64,000 bases of DNA from Paenibacillus sp. FSL R5-0341 (GCF_037975235.1 NZ_CP150241.1:2790001-2854000), one strand, 5' to 3'; shown: positions 54,585 to 63,606, counted from the first letter of the stretch. A program made the numbers and translations. Notes: generated by a model from the letters alone, not told the origin.

Positions 54585-55568
54585 ATGAATAAAACGATTT
54601 CTGATATCGCTCAGATGGCAGGTGTGGCGAAGAGCACGGTCTCTCGCTTCCTGAATGGCGGATCTGTAAGTGAAGATACACGCCAGAAGATTGAGCGTAT
54701 TATCAAACAATACAATTATGTTCCCAATACATTTGCACAGAGTCTGAAGGCTAAGAAGACCAGTATTATCGGTACGGTTGTGCCACGTCTTGATTCTTTT
54801 GCAACATCACAGACATTGATTGGAATTGATGAAGAACTGCGGAGTAATCAGTATCAGATGCTGATCGCGAATACGAGTCAGGACATGCAGCGCGAGATAG
54901 ACGCCATCTATGATTTTGCAAGACAAAAGGTGTCGGGTATTATTCTGCTAGCTGCTGAAGTAACTGAAGCACATCTGAAAGCAGTTGAGGATATAGGTAT
55001 TCCGGTGTTACTGGTGGGGCAGCAGCATGAGCAAATACATAGTCTGGTTCACAATGATGATCAGGCCGGTTATGAGATGGGCAAATATGTTGTAGGACAG
55101 GGTCACCGCAAGATTGTGTATATGGGGGTTAGCGAGAAGGATCAGGCAGTAGGTATCCATCGCAAACAGGGTTTTCAACGAGCAATCGCCGAGTGTGGTG
55201 ATTGTGAAGTGAAGTATTATGAGACGAGCTTCAAGATGTCAGAAGCCATCATTACCGCTGAGGCTATACTGAAAGAGATCACACCAACGATCATTGTAGG
55301 GGCTACGGATAATATCGCACTGGGTGTGATGAAGATCGCATTTTCCAATAAAATTCGCATACCGCAAGAATTATCTGTTACCGGATTTGGCGGATATGAT
55401 ATTACGGAGATGATTCATCCCACGCTGACGACGGTGAAATATCATTATTTGCAGGCAGGCAAAGTAGCGGCGAATCACATTATACGACTGGTCAAAGGCG
55501 AATCGGTGGAAGAACGAACAACACTTGATGTAGAACTTATTCCTCGAGAAAGCGTTGACAAAATATAA
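54585..55568 (+). CDS. scrR: LacI family repressor of the sucrose genes
   Basis: A 327-residue LacI/GalR regulator. The N-terminal helix-turn-helix and hinge are DIAQMAGVAKSTVSRFLNGG and PNTFAQSLKAKKTSIIG; a periplasmic-binding-protein-like sugar domain follows (GHRKIVYMGVSEKD, VTGFGGYDITEMIHPTLTTV). It lies directly upstream of a GH32 sucrose hydrolase and a sucrose-type PTS permease. Two GAACCGGTTC palindromes between the genes, one filling the GH32 promoter spacer, are its likely operators. The effector is probably sucrose, sucrose-6-phosphate or fructose. AGAGGAG precedes the ATG. The symbol is assigned by context. Confidence 0.82.
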   Translation: MNKTISDIAQMAGVAKSTVSRFLNGGSVSEDTRQKIERIIKQYNYVPNTFAQSLKAKKTSIIGTVVPRLDSFATSQTLIGIDEELRSNQYQMLIANTSQDMQREIDAIYDFARQKVSGIILLAAEVTEAHLKAVEDIGIPVLLVGQQHEQIHSLVHNDDQAGYEMGKYVVGQGHRKIVYMGVSEKDQAVGIHRKQGFQRAIAECGDCEVKYYETSFKMSEAIITAEAILKEITPTIIVGATDNIALGVMKIAFSNKIRIPQELSVTGFGGYDITEMIHPTLTTVKYHYLQAGKVAANHIIRLVKGESVEERTTLDVELIPRESVDKI

Positions 55569-55582
55569 AAAGATCCTTTATG

Positions 55583-55672
55583 ATAATTCCATCGAACCGG
55601 TTCCACTGTAAATATCCAATCTGGATATGCGAACACGGGCAGGCACTAATGCCACATGGAATTATTTTTTTT
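55583..55672 (+). terminator. Long branched terminator between the repressor and GH32 genes
   Basis: ATAATTCCAT (55583-55592) and ATGGAATTAT (55656-55665) form the closing stem, followed by a T run. Inside are three small hairpins: GAACC/GGTTC, ATATCC-AATCT-GGATAT and GGCA-CTAA-TGCC. Confidence 0.55.
55594..55603. promoter_or_regulatory. LacI-type operator 1
   Basis: GAACCGGTTC palindrome just after the repressor gene, within the terminator stem region. Confidence 0.55.
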
Positions 55673-55699
55673 GTATTCAACGGAACCGGTTCCTATAAT
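55671..55699 (+). promoter_or_regulatory. Promoter of the sucrose hydrolase/PTS operon
   Basis: TTGTAT (55671-55676) and TATAAT (55694-55699) are 17 bases apart, with an operator filling the downstream part of the spacer. Transcription would start near 55706, at the left edge of repeat copy B. Confidence 0.65.
55682..55693. promoter_or_regulatory. LacI-type operator 2
   Basis: GGAACCGGTTCC, a perfect 12-bp palindrome directly abutting the -10 hexamer, so that bound repressor would occlude RNA polymerase. Confidence 0.7.
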
Positions 55700-55709
55700 T
55701 TGGTTTTTG

Positions 55710-55893
55710 TATAAGTTAAATAAGAAATAAACATTTACGGAGAGGGAAGAAAAAATTCGAAGAAACGTAGTGTTCGCCTTTATCACCGGATTTCACCCTT
55801 TAGAAAAGGGATCAGGAAATCTGGGGATAACAGCGATCGGAGGATTGTTCTGCCATCGTAGTCCCAGTGTGAAATTTCTTGGTTTAACTTATA
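55710..55893. repeat. Inverted-repeat element, copy B (leader of GH32 gene)
   Basis: Ends TATAAGTTAAA (55710-55720) and TTTAACTTATA (55883-55893) are inverse complements. The interior has the same core as copy A in the same orientation. It occupies nearly the whole 5' untranslated region of the GH32 gene, between the operator-controlled promoter and the ribosome binding site. Confidence 0.8.
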
Positions 55894-55915
55894 TAAGCAA
55901 GAATGGAGAACAGCT

Positions 55916-57391
55916 ATGAAAATGACTAGAGAGCAACGCTACAGACGAATTGAGCAAGCGGAGCCTGGAGAGATTGCGAAGCTTGAAGCACGGATATCCG
56001 AATGTCCTTGGCGACAGAGTTATCACATTCAGCCGATAACAGGTCTGCTTAATGATCCTAACGGCTTTGCATATTATCAAGGCTATTATCATCTGTTCTA
56101 TCAGTGGTTTCCACTTGGAACAGAACACGGTATGAAATACTGGTATCATACCCGCTCGAAGAATCTGGTGAACTGGGAAAATGTCGGCATTGGAATCGAA
56201 CCGGGTGACCCATATGACTCGCACGGAGCTTATTCCGGAAGCGCGATTGAAAAAGACGGCAAACTGCACTTACTGTACACAGGCAATACAAGGGATGAGG
56301 CTTGGGTTAGACATCCGTATCAATGCTTGGCAGTCATGGATGAAAGCGGTTCAGTAAGCAAGCGGAATCATCCGGTCATCTCTTCGGTTCCACAGGGATA
56401 CACGGAACACTTCAGAGATCCCAAAGTGTGGCAAGAAGGAGACACGTATTATTGTGTAATCGGAGCGCAGCGAACAGATGAGACGGGATGTACGGTGCTG
56501 TATCGCTCAACAGATTTGAAAAACTGGGAGTTTCTTGGTGAAATTCGTACGCAGTTAACCTCCTTTGGTTACATGTGGGAGTGCCCCGATTATATGGAGA
56601 TGGACGGGAAAGGTGTGCTTGTCTTTTCCCCACAAGGCTTAGATGCCACTGGAGATCATTATCAGAATATTTTTCAATCCGGTTATCTGATCGGTGACCC
56701 ACTGAATCTACAGACGAGAGAGTTCAATCATGGTGAATTTCAGGAACTGGATCGTGGATTTGACTTCTATGCTCCGCAGACGATGCAAGGCCAGGACGGA
56801 AGACGTATTCTGGTTGGATGGATGGGACTTCCCGATCTGGAATATCCGACAGATGATAGTGGTTGGGCTCATTGTCTGACCATTCCTCGGCAGTTGTCAT
56901 TCCGAGACGGCAAGTTAATCCAACAACCTGTTGCAGAGATGGTGCAATTGCGCCTGCAAGAGGAAGGGACTCATATTCACGCAACGATTGACAATGAGAG
57001 CCGATCCTTCGCTGGTTTTGAGGGGATTGCCTATGAGCTGAAATGTGAGATAAGCCATGTAGTTGCAGAGGTTGTAGGCATCGAATTCCGGGCAAATGGA
57101 ACTGAAAAAACGGTTCTTCTGTATGACCGAATTCAGCAGAAAGTTGTCCTGGATCGGACGATGTCTGGTACTAAATTGGCAGAGAAGAACGGCGTTGTAC
57201 GACGGTGCACGTTTACTGCGGACGTGATTAAGTTCCATCTGTTCGTAGATTCTTCTTCGGTCGAGATTTTTGTGAACGATGGGGAAGAGGTCTTTACCAG
57301 CCGAATTTTCCCAAGCCGGGACAGCGTGGATATTCGTTTCTTTGCGCACGGCGGCAAGGCTGATTTTGAATCAACCCAATGGGATTATTAA
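55916..57391 (+). CDS. scrB: GH32 sucrose-6-phosphate hydrolase
   Basis: A 491-residue intracellular invertase-type enzyme. Seen: the nucleophile Asp47 in LLNDPNGFAYYQGYYHLFYQW, the FRDPKVW transition-state motif near 165, the acid/base glutamate in MWECPDYM (about 222), and a C-terminal beta-sandwich with SSVEIFVNDGEEVFTSRIFP. There is no signal peptide. With the PTS permease 26 bases downstream, it would cleave phosphorylated sucrose to glucose-6-phosphate and fructose. Start ATG 55916 with TGGAGAA upstream. Control is by the upstream LacI-type repressor. Confidence 0.9.
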   Translation: MKMTREQRYRRIEQAEPGEIAKLEARISECPWRQSYHIQPITGLLNDPNGFAYYQGYYHLFYQWFPLGTEHGMKYWYHTRSKNLVNWENVGIGIEPGDPYDSHGAYSGSAIEKDGKLHLLYTGNTRDEAWVRHPYQCLAVMDESGSVSKRNHPVISSVPQGYTEHFRDPKVWQEGDTYYCVIGAQRTDETGCTVLYRSTDLKNWEFLGEIRTQLTSFGYMWECPDYMEMDGKGVLVFSPQGLDATGDHYQNIFQSGYLIGDPLNLQTREFNHGEFQELDRGFDFYAPQTMQGQDGRRILVGWMGLPDLEYPTDDSGWAHCLTIPRQLSFRDGKLIQQPVAEMVQLRLQEEGTHIHATIDNESRSFAGFEGIAYELKCEISHVVAEVVGIEFRANGTEKTVLLYDRIQQKVVLDRTMSGTKLAEKNGVVRRCTFTADVIKFHLFVDSSSVEIFVNDGEEVFTSRIFPSRDSVDIRFFAHGGKADFESTQWDY

Positions 57392-57417
57392 GGATTACGT
57401 GAGAGGAATGAGATAAC

Positions 57418-59400
57418 ATGTCGGAGAATCAACGCATTGCCCAGGAAGTCATTCATGCCATCGGGGGCAAAGAGAATATCGCATCTTTTGCACATTGTGC
57501 AACACGTCTTCGGATCATGGTGAAGGATAAAGAGAAGATTGATCAGAAAACGGTCGAGAATATCGAGAAGGTGAAAGGCGCTTTTTTCAACTCAGGTCAA
57601 TATCAGATTATCTTCGGTACGGGAACGGTGAATCGAATCTTTGAAGAGGTCGAGAAGCTGGGAATCGAAGGATCGTCCAAGGATGATGTGAAGAGTCAGG
57701 GGAAAAAGGAAGGAAATGCTTTTCAGCGGGCTATCCGCACATTTGGTGACGTATTTGTACCCATCATTCCCGTACTGGTAGCTACAGGTTTGTTCATGGG
57801 ATTACGCGGATTACTTACCCAGAATGAAATTCTGGCGTTGTTCGGTGCAACACCGGATGATATCTCGGCCAATTTCCTGTTGTTCACTCAGATTCTGACG
57901 GATACGGCCTTTGCATTCTTACCTGCACTTGTAGCGTGGTCCGCGTTCCGTGTATTCGGCGGAAGTCCGGTGCTTGGTATCGTACTGGGGCTAATGCTGG
58001 TCAATCCGGCATTACCCAATGCTTACGCGGTGGCAGATGGATCAGCACAGCCGCTGCATATGTTCGGTTTTATACCTGTCGTGGGTTATCAAGGATCGGT
58101 TCTGCCTGCGTTCTTTGTAGGTTTGATTGGAGCCAAGTTTGAGAAGGTACTAAGAAGACGGGTACCTGAGGCACTGGACTTAATTCTGACTCCTTTTATT
58201 ACGTTGACAGTCATGATTACGCTTGGACTCTTCGCGATTGGCCCCGTGTTCCATTCCCTAGAAGAGTGGGTGCTGCATGGAACAACTGCCGTATTGGATC
58301 TTCCGTTTGGCATCGCAGGTATCATCATTGGTTTCTTCCATCAGATTATTGTCGTTACCGGTGTGCATCACATCTTTAATTTCCTGGAGATTCAATTGCT
58401 GGAGAAGACGGGATTCAACCCATTCAACGCAATTATCACCTGTGCTATGGCTGCACAAGGAGCCGCTTGTCTTGCCGTAGGTCTGAAGACCAAAAATATG
58501 AAACTCAAAGCACTCGCGTTACCGTCGTCTTTGTCCGCATTTCTGGGCATTACCGAGCCAGCGATCTTTGGTGTTAACTTGCGTTATATGAAACCATTTA
58601 TTATGGGACTGGTTGGTGGTGGTGTAGGTGGTTTCATCGCTTCCCTGTTCCATCTGCAGGGTACAGGTATGGCTGTAACGGTTATTCCCGGTACATTGCT
58701 TTATCTGAACAGCCAACTGCCGTTGTACATATTGTCCAACGTGGTTGCCATGGCTATTGCTTTTGCACTTACTTGGTTCTTCGGATATAAGGATCAACCG
58801 GTTGCAGAGGAATCGGTGAGCCATGACAACAGTGGAGTAACATCAACTGAAGTTAAAGCAGAGGAATCTAATCCGCGTATTAATTCAGTTACCGATGCCG
58901 TTACAAGCAATCGTCCTAAGGTAGATTTTCTCGAAATCGCTTCGCCAATGAACGGTACCGTCGTTGCTCTGGAGCAGGTTCCTGACCCGGCGTTCTCGAA
59001 AAAACACATGGGTGAGGGCATTGCCATTGAGCCATCAGAAGGCAAAGTGTATGCACCGTTTGATGGTGTCATCGCACATGTCATGAACAAGAGTAAACAT
59101 GCGGTGATTCTGGAGCATGAGACAGGTGTACAGATGCTGGTTCATATCGGAATTAATACGGTTGGACTAAAAGGAAACGGTTTTACCGCGCATGTGAATA
59201 GCGGAGATCGTGTAACTGCAGGACAATTATTGATTGAATTCGATATGGATGTCATTCAGGCTGCGGGTCTGCCGTTGATTACACCTGTGCTGATTCCAAG
59301 CGGGAATGAAGCGATAGCAACTGTTACTGCAACCTCAACCGGTCGTGTGCAAGCCAATGGGGAAGCAGTACTGATAGTGAAATTTACTGAGCCACAATAG
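57418..59400 (+). CDS. scrA: PTS permease EIIBCA, sucrose/beta-glucoside family
   Basis: A 660-residue phosphotransferase permease with all three domains: EIIB (Cys27 in FAHCATRLRIMVKDK), EIIC with about ten membrane segments (110-455; FVPIIPVLVATGLFMGLRGL, GITEPAIFGVNLRYMKPF), then a linker and EIIA (about 500-660; phospho-His in LVHIGINTVGLKG near 576). It phosphorylates its sugar on the way in. Sucrose is the likely substrate because of the adjacent repressor and sucrose-6-phosphate hydrolase. Many sucrose EIIs lack a fused EIIA, so carrying its own is notable. It is the last gene of the operon. Confidence 0.88.
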   Translation: MSENQRIAQEVIHAIGGKENIASFAHCATRLRIMVKDKEKIDQKTVENIEKVKGAFFNSGQYQIIFGTGTVNRIFEEVEKLGIEGSSKDDVKSQGKKEGNAFQRAIRTFGDVFVPIIPVLVATGLFMGLRGLLTQNEILALFGATPDDISANFLLFTQILTDTAFAFLPALVAWSAFRVFGGSPVLGIVLGLMLVNPALPNAYAVADGSAQPLHMFGFIPVVGYQGSVLPAFFVGLIGAKFEKVLRRRVPEALDLILTPFITLTVMITLGLFAIGPVFHSLEEWVLHGTTAVLDLPFGIAGIIIGFFHQIIVVTGVHHIFNFLEIQLLEKTGFNPFNAIITCAMAAQGAACLAVGLKTKNMKLKALALPSSLSAFLGITEPAIFGVNLRYMKPFIMGLVGGGVGGFIASLFHLQGTGMAVTVIPGTLLYLNSQLPLYILSNVVAMAIAFALTWFFGYKDQPVAEESVSHDNSGVTSTEVKAEESNPRINSVTDAVTSNRPKVDFLEIASPMNGTVVALEQVPDPAFSKKHMGEGIAIEPSEGKVYAPFDGVIAHVMNKSKHAVILEHETGVQMLVHIGINTVGLKGNGFTAHVNSGDRVTAGQLLIEFDMDVIQAAGLPLITPVLIPSGNEAIATVTATSTGRVQANGEAVLIVKFTEPQ

Positions 59401-59411
59401 AGGCGTGTAAA

Positions 59412-59455
59412 GTGGGAAGCGGGTAGAGATTCATCTCACCCGTTTCCCTTTTTTG
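59412..59455 (+). terminator. Terminator after the sucrose operon
   Basis: GGGAAGCGGGT pairs with ACCCGTTTCCC, with GAGA/TCTC inside, and is followed by T6. Confidence 0.8.
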
Positions 59456-59589
59456 TGCACACCGATTATGAAATCAAATAAAACAGTCATCGGTGATCTA
59501 AACAATTCAAGAGAGTCAGAACGTAAGGTATCACCATTTTACGGTGATCCAATCTACGCCCTATGAATGAACAAACGTCAATCTTGGGT

Positions 59590-60489
59590 CTATAGACCAG
59601 CGTGCCGTTTCAGTCGCTCTGCAATCTGCATCAGATCTTCTGCGGATATCCCTGGCGCGAATTCTTCCGGCAGATCAGGCAGCTCAGGTACTGGCCCTCC
59701 ATAACCCGGCAAGCCGGCAAAAGCCTCCAGTTTGCCACCATCGGTTGGATGTACTCCTTTCCAGATCTGAGCAATGCCCTGATAATCCTTGTCACTAAAC
59801 GTGTACAGCCTGCGGTGCTCGCCCATCGCTTCCCATTTTCGTGTCGTTTCAAAAGCTTTGTTATCCAGTCGCGGAATAGGGAACATCTTCGTTACATCCA
59901 CACCCGTTGCAATCTCCAATGCCTTGGCATAGGCCAGAACATGCACACCTCCACGAACAAGCAGATAACCTGTCATTTCACGGGCTGTCTTGTTGTCCGT
60001 CATTTCGTAGACTCTCATTTTGTGCGTCCTAGCTCCGCATTCAAGAAAAAAATTATGCAGCAGGTCGAAGATCAGATTGCCACTACTCACGACGTACGAA
60101 CCATTCCAGGGTCTTCCCATGGAGTCATAAGGCAGCGCTGTCTGGGCCGATTCGATAAAATGTGAGGTCATACGTGCATCTTTGCCAACACGCAGCGGGG
60201 TGGAGTCGGGTGCGCCTGGTGAAGTGGAACCCTCAAGCATCAGGTTAATCGTATTGGCAACAAGTTCGACATGGCCGAATTCTTCGGCGGTTATACTGGC
60301 GACGATATCGTAGAAGGGACGTAGCTTGGACCTGCCTCTGAAATTGAAAGATTGAAACATATAATTATTCAACGTCGACATTTCCCCGAACTTTCCACCC
60401 AGTAACTCCTGAACCGCACTAGCTCCATTGGGGTCTGGATTATTCGATATGGGCAGTTCGATGGCAAGACGGTCTACACGTTTAAACAT
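59590..60489 (-). CDS. Manganese catalase family protein
   Basis: A 299-residue non-heme catalase-type protein with a four-helix ferritin-like core. Probable dimanganese ligands lie in FGEMSTLNNYMFQSF, ASITAEEFGHVELVANTI, HNFFLECGARTHKMRVYEMT and YLLVRGGVHVLAYAKALE. It resembles B. subtilis YdbD/YjqC and would break down hydrogen peroxide. A proline-rich tail (PGYGGPVPELPDLPEEFAPG) follows the core. It is convergent with the PTS gene. A hairpin ATCACC/GGTGAT at 59530-59548 lies downstream but lacks a T run. Confidence 0.87.
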   Translation of the reverse strand: MFKRVDRLAIELPISNNPDPNGASAVQELLGGKFGEMSTLNNYMFQSFNFRGRSKLRPFYDIVASITAEEFGHVELVANTINLMLEGSTSPGAPDSTPLRVGKDARMTSHFIESAQTALPYDSMGRPWNGSYVVSSGNLIFDLLHNFFLECGARTHKMRVYEMTDNKTAREMTGYLLVRGGVHVLAYAKALEIATGVDVTKMFPIPRLDNKAFETTRKWEAMGEHRRLYTFSDKDYQGIAQIWKGVHPTDGGKLEAFAGLPGYGGPVPELPDLPEEFAPGISAEDLMQIAERLKRHAGL

Positions 60490-60562
60490 GACATTTCCCC
60501 CTCAATCCTAGTTACTGTAAAAGTATGAAGGGTTACTTGTACGTTATTCGATCATTTGTGAA

Positions 60563-60606
60563 ACAAAAATCGTTCTGCCAGAGCTTTAGGCTCTGAGCAG
60601 AACGAT
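60563..60606 (-). terminator. Terminator of the GH5 cellulase gene
   Basis: On the minus strand CGTTCTGCTCAGAGCC-TAAA-GCTCTGGCAGAACG is followed by ATTTTTGTTT, ten bases past the stop of the gene. Confidence 0.85.
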
Positions 60607-60616
60607 AGATGAGTTC

Positions 60617-62344
60617 TTATTTGGAAGCTACGCCAACAACGCTGGTTCCATTTTTCGTGATTTTGTACGTAATCACATCTCCGTTCCAGAAGTGGAACTT
60701 AAGGGTTACTTCGCCATCATTGGTTTCATTGAAGAAGTTTGGTTTCAGCTCAATCACATTACGATCGTAATCTGGGCTAAATGTATAGGAGAACTCTTTG
60801 AACGAAGTCCAGTTCTGTGGACCGGCGTTTTCTCCGTTTGCATATGTCGCTTCCATGGTAGCGAGTTGATTGCCGTTAAACGTAGTCGGAATAGCAAATG
60901 CACTGGTCGTTCCAGTCGCATCGCTCAACGTAGGTGTGTCATATTTAATGATATTAAAGTTCCAGTCGGCACCTTGGTTGAATCCTGCTGTGAGTGTGGC
61001 ATTTACACCTAAATCACCAGAGGCTGTCAATTTGGTTAACAGGTTGGATTTTAACGTAAGTACATCTTTTCTGATCGTATAGTCTTTACCTCTGACAAGA
61101 GGCGTAGTGCCGTTCTTCAAGGAATTGAATTTGTTGCCATTTAGATTAAGTTTTACTTTTTTATCTTGGATGGCTTCATTTTGTTTAAGATATACGAGGT
61201 CCGTTTCAGCTGTGGATGATCGACCAGTCCAGCTGGCTTGCATCGTATTGAATAATTCTTGGTCAGACCAAGTAAAGCTTGTACGTCCGAAATGCTGCCC
61301 ATTGTCCCATAACATCGTTGCCATCTGTTTTTGACGCAGGTAATGTCCAACAAATTCGAAGAATTTCAGCTTTTCACCTTGCTCAATGACACCTGTGTGC
61401 TGATCAAACCCAAGCAAGCCATACTCACCAACGATCACCGGGATGCCTTTAGCTGTAAAAGCGTTGTATACCCGATCGAATGTATCGGTAATGTCTTTTT
61501 GTACTTCTTCGTTATACGTGGTGTTACCTGCGATGTTCACACTGAATGGCCAGAACCCGTAGTAGTGAACGGTTGCAATAATATTGGTGTCATTCAATTT
61601 TTGAATGGTTTTATTCAGTTCATCCAGATCCGGTTGAGCAGAAGAGGTATGCATCGTTGGAAGAACAAGCGGACGTGTCTCGTTGTTCCCACCCGAAGTT
61701 CTTACGATTCTGTGAAATGAAGTATTCAACTCGTCCAGCATGCGATATCCAATTGCTGCATCGGTTGTGCCACCTTCAGAGAAACGTGGTTCGTTAACAC
61801 TTTCAAACATGAGTTTATCGGATGCATTTTTGAATTTGTCCGCAATCTGAGTCCAAGCAGCGTTGTAACGTGCAAGTACGTTGTCATGGTCTTTCTCCAT
61901 GTAACTGATCCAACGCCAGGAATCATGGTGAAGATTGATCATGACATAGAGATCGGCATCGAGGGCCCAGTTTACTACTTCTTGAACCCGATTCATGTAA
62001 GCGGCATCAATTGTATAGTCGGGTGAGTTACCGATGTGGGCTTCCCAGGTCACAGGGATACGGATACTGTTGTAGCCCTCACTCGCAATCGATTGAATCA
62101 GTTCCTTTGTAATGCGCGGGTTGCCCCAGGCAGTTTCATCTTCACCAACGGCATCCAGAGAGTTACCCAGATTCCATCCAGGCTCCATGGCGTTCACGTA
62201 GGCCTGCATTTTGCTTGGCGCAGCTGAGGTAGTGGCTTGTTCACTATTGTCAGTTGCAGCGGAAGCCATAGCCGAAGAGAACAGAGACAGAATCATGGCA
62301 GTTACAAGTGTAAGAGAGAGGATCGGTTTACGGTTTTTTTTCAT
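60617..62344 (-). CDS. Secreted GH5 endoglucanase with C-terminal X2-like and CBM46-like modules
   Basis: A 575-residue exported cellulase. The signal peptide ends near AMASA-ATDN. The GH5 domain spans about 45-375 (MEPGWNLGNSLDAVGEDETAWGN in part, MINLHHDSW, acid/base glutamate in MFESVNEPRF near 183, IATVHYYGFWPF, nucleophile in VIVGEYGLLGF near 306). Next come an Ig-like X2 module (about 385-470) and a module like CBM46 (about 475-575), the architecture of subfamily GH5_4 endoglucanases. Likely substrates are beta-1,4-glucan or mixed-linkage/xyloglucan chains. The start is ATG 62344 or the adjacent TTG 62347, with AAGGAG upstream. A cre site lies about 125 bases before the start. Confidence 0.87.
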   Translation of the reverse strand: MKKNRKPILSLTLVTAMILSLFSSAMASAATDNSEQATTSAAPSKMQAYVNAMEPGWNLGNSLDAVGEDETAWGNPRITKELIQSIASEGYNSIRIPVTWEAHIGNSPDYTIDAAYMNRVQEVVNWALDADLYVMINLHHDSWRWISYMEKDHDNVLARYNAAWTQIADKFKNASDKLMFESVNEPRFSEGGTTDAAIGYRMLDELNTSFHRIVRTSGGNNETRPLVLPTMHTSSAQPDLDELNKTIQKLNDTNIIATVHYYGFWPFSVNIAGNTTYNEEVQKDITDTFDRVYNAFTAKGIPVIVGEYGLLGFDQHTGVIEQGEKLKFFEFVGHYLRQKQMATMLWDNGQHFGRTSFTWSDQELFNTMQASWTGRSSTAETDLVYLKQNEAIQDKKVKLNLNGNKFNSLKNGTTPLVRGKDYTIRKDVLTLKSNLLTKLTASGDLGVNATLTAGFNQGADWNFNIIKYDTPTLSDATGTTSAFAIPTTFNGNQLATMEATYANGENAGPQNWTSFKEFSYTFSPDYDRNVIELKPNFFNETNDGEVTLKFHFWNGDVITYKITKNGTSVVGVASK

Positions 62345-62658
62345 CAATATAATCTCCTTATAAGATAGAATGGTTGAACTTGAATAGCTGTTAAGCAGGA
62401 TTGAAAATAATGCTCAACGCAAACAAAAAACGACTTCTTAATACTGGAATCACCACCGATTTATGTACTGAAAGCGTTTTCGTAATTTACTATATCATGA
62501 TTAAATTTTGGACAATACCAGCACAATTGGAATAAAAATCATGTGAAAATTAGTGATTTGTTCTAGCCAATAGTTATGTAAAGATAATGCTTTCATTGGA
62601 AATGAGATGATATAATTGCTTTTTAACAATAATCAGATTTAACCTGGAGGGATGTAAA
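62345..62658. other. Divergent intergenic region between the GH5 cellulase and amidohydrolase genes
   Basis: It contains the cre site (62469-62482), a TCATT-GGA-AATGA inverted repeat (62593-62605) and an extended -10 TGATATAAT (62608-62616) facing the amidohydrolase gene. No clear -35 for either gene, no structured RNA and no small gene were recognised in the rest. Confidence 0.5.
62469..62482. promoter_or_regulatory. Candidate CcpA (cre) site
   Basis: TGAAAGCGTTTTCG matches the cre consensus at 13 of 14 positions. It lies between the divergent cellulase and amidohydrolase genes and could serve either. Confidence 0.6.
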
Positions 62659-63489
62659 ATGAAGCTGGATGCACATCAACATTTCTGGGAATACAATATC
62701 GCCGAGTATGGGTGGATTGGAGAAGAGATGAATGCCATTCGTCAATCTTTTCTTCCGGAAGATCTTGAACCTATATTAGTCCAATGCGGAATGAACGGAT
62801 GTATTGCAGTCCAAGCCAGACAATCATTGACAGAAACCGAGTGGCTTCTGCAATTGGCAGACCGGTACGAGTGTATCAAAGGTGTTGTCGGATGGGTGGA
62901 TCTTTGTTCGGATGATGTTCGAAATCAGCTTGAACTGCTCGCGTCCAATCCGTATTTGAAGGGAGTGCGTCATGTCATACAGGATGAACCTGATCTTCAG
63001 TATGTATTGAGAGAAGACTTTCAGCGTGGTATTTCATCGCTCAAAGAGTATGATTTGGCCTATGATCTGTTGGTATCCAAGGAGCAACTGCCTTATGCCG
63101 TTGAACTGGTTAAGACGTTTCCTGAACAGCGATTTGTACTTGATCATCTAGCCAAACCCGACATCAAATCAGGTATGCTCTCACCATGGAAAGAATCACT
63201 TGAATCATTGGCCGCACAACCGAACGCGTACTGTAAACTTTCAGGACTAGTCACGGAAGCAGATTGGAAAAATTGGACTCCGAGCGACTTTACAGCCTAT
63301 CTGAATATCGCCATAGAAGCATTTGGAGTAGACCGGTTAATGTTTGGGTCCGATTGGCCAGTAAGCAATCTTGCGGCTTCCTATAATGATGTATGCGGTC
63401 TCATTACAACTCACATGAATGCCCTACCTATAGCAGATCAACAGATGATTCTTGGTGGTACATGTGCCACGTTTTATCAAATATCGTAG
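62659..63489 (+). CDS. Amidohydrolase family protein, sugar-lactonase type
   Basis: A 276-residue TIM-barrel hydrolase of the amidohydrolase-2 group. Seen: the metal motif LDAHQHFWEY at residues 3-12, GVRHVIQDEPD, FVLDHLAKPDIKSG, YCKLSGLVTEADW, and the final metal aspartate in MFGSDWPVSN near 230. DAHQHFW is typical of L-fucono- and L-rhamnono-lactonases of the COG3618 type, so hydrolysis of an aldonolactone is likely; the exact sugar is not known. It has a strong CTGGAGGG ribosome binding site. The extended -10 and a nearby inverted repeat suggest local control. Confidence 0.78.
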   Translation: MKLDAHQHFWEYNIAEYGWIGEEMNAIRQSFLPEDLEPILVQCGMNGCIAVQARQSLTETEWLLQLADRYECIKGVVGWVDLCSDDVRNQLELLASNPYLKGVRHVIQDEPDLQYVLREDFQRGISSLKEYDLAYDLLVSKEQLPYAVELVKTFPEQRFVLDHLAKPDIKSGMLSPWKESLESLAAQPNAYCKLSGLVTEADWKNWTPSDFTAYLNIAIEAFGVDRLMFGSDWPVSNLAASYNDVCGLITTHMNALPIADQQMILGGTCATFYQIS

Positions 63490-63522
63490 TGGGCGCTCCA
63501 TAGTTAAATCAGTTTCAAGAAG

Positions 63523-63551
63523 TTGACAACTGTTCTGATTCTTGCTAAAGT
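63523..63551 (+). promoter_or_regulatory. Promoter of the antiterminator-controlled GH1 leader
   Basis: TTGACA (63523-63528) and TAAAGT (63546-63551, with an upstream TGC) are 17 bases apart. Transcription would start near 63558, about 20 bases before the RAT-like site. Confidence 0.55.
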
Positions 63552-63579
63552 TTTATCCAATCCGCATAATTGTGATCTG

Positions 63580-63606
63580 GGAATGTTACCGATATGGGCA
63601 TAACCT
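63580..63606 (+). promoter_or_regulatory. RAT-like ribonucleic antiterminator site (BglG/LicT/SacT type)
   Basis: GGAATGTTACCG and GGCATAACCT reproduce the two conserved halves of the RAT consensus (GGATTGTTACTG .. GGCAAAACCT). The apical part is about three bases shorter than in B. subtilis bglP. Its 3' end shares AACCT with the terminator that follows, so the two folds are mutually exclusive. Confidence 0.7.
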
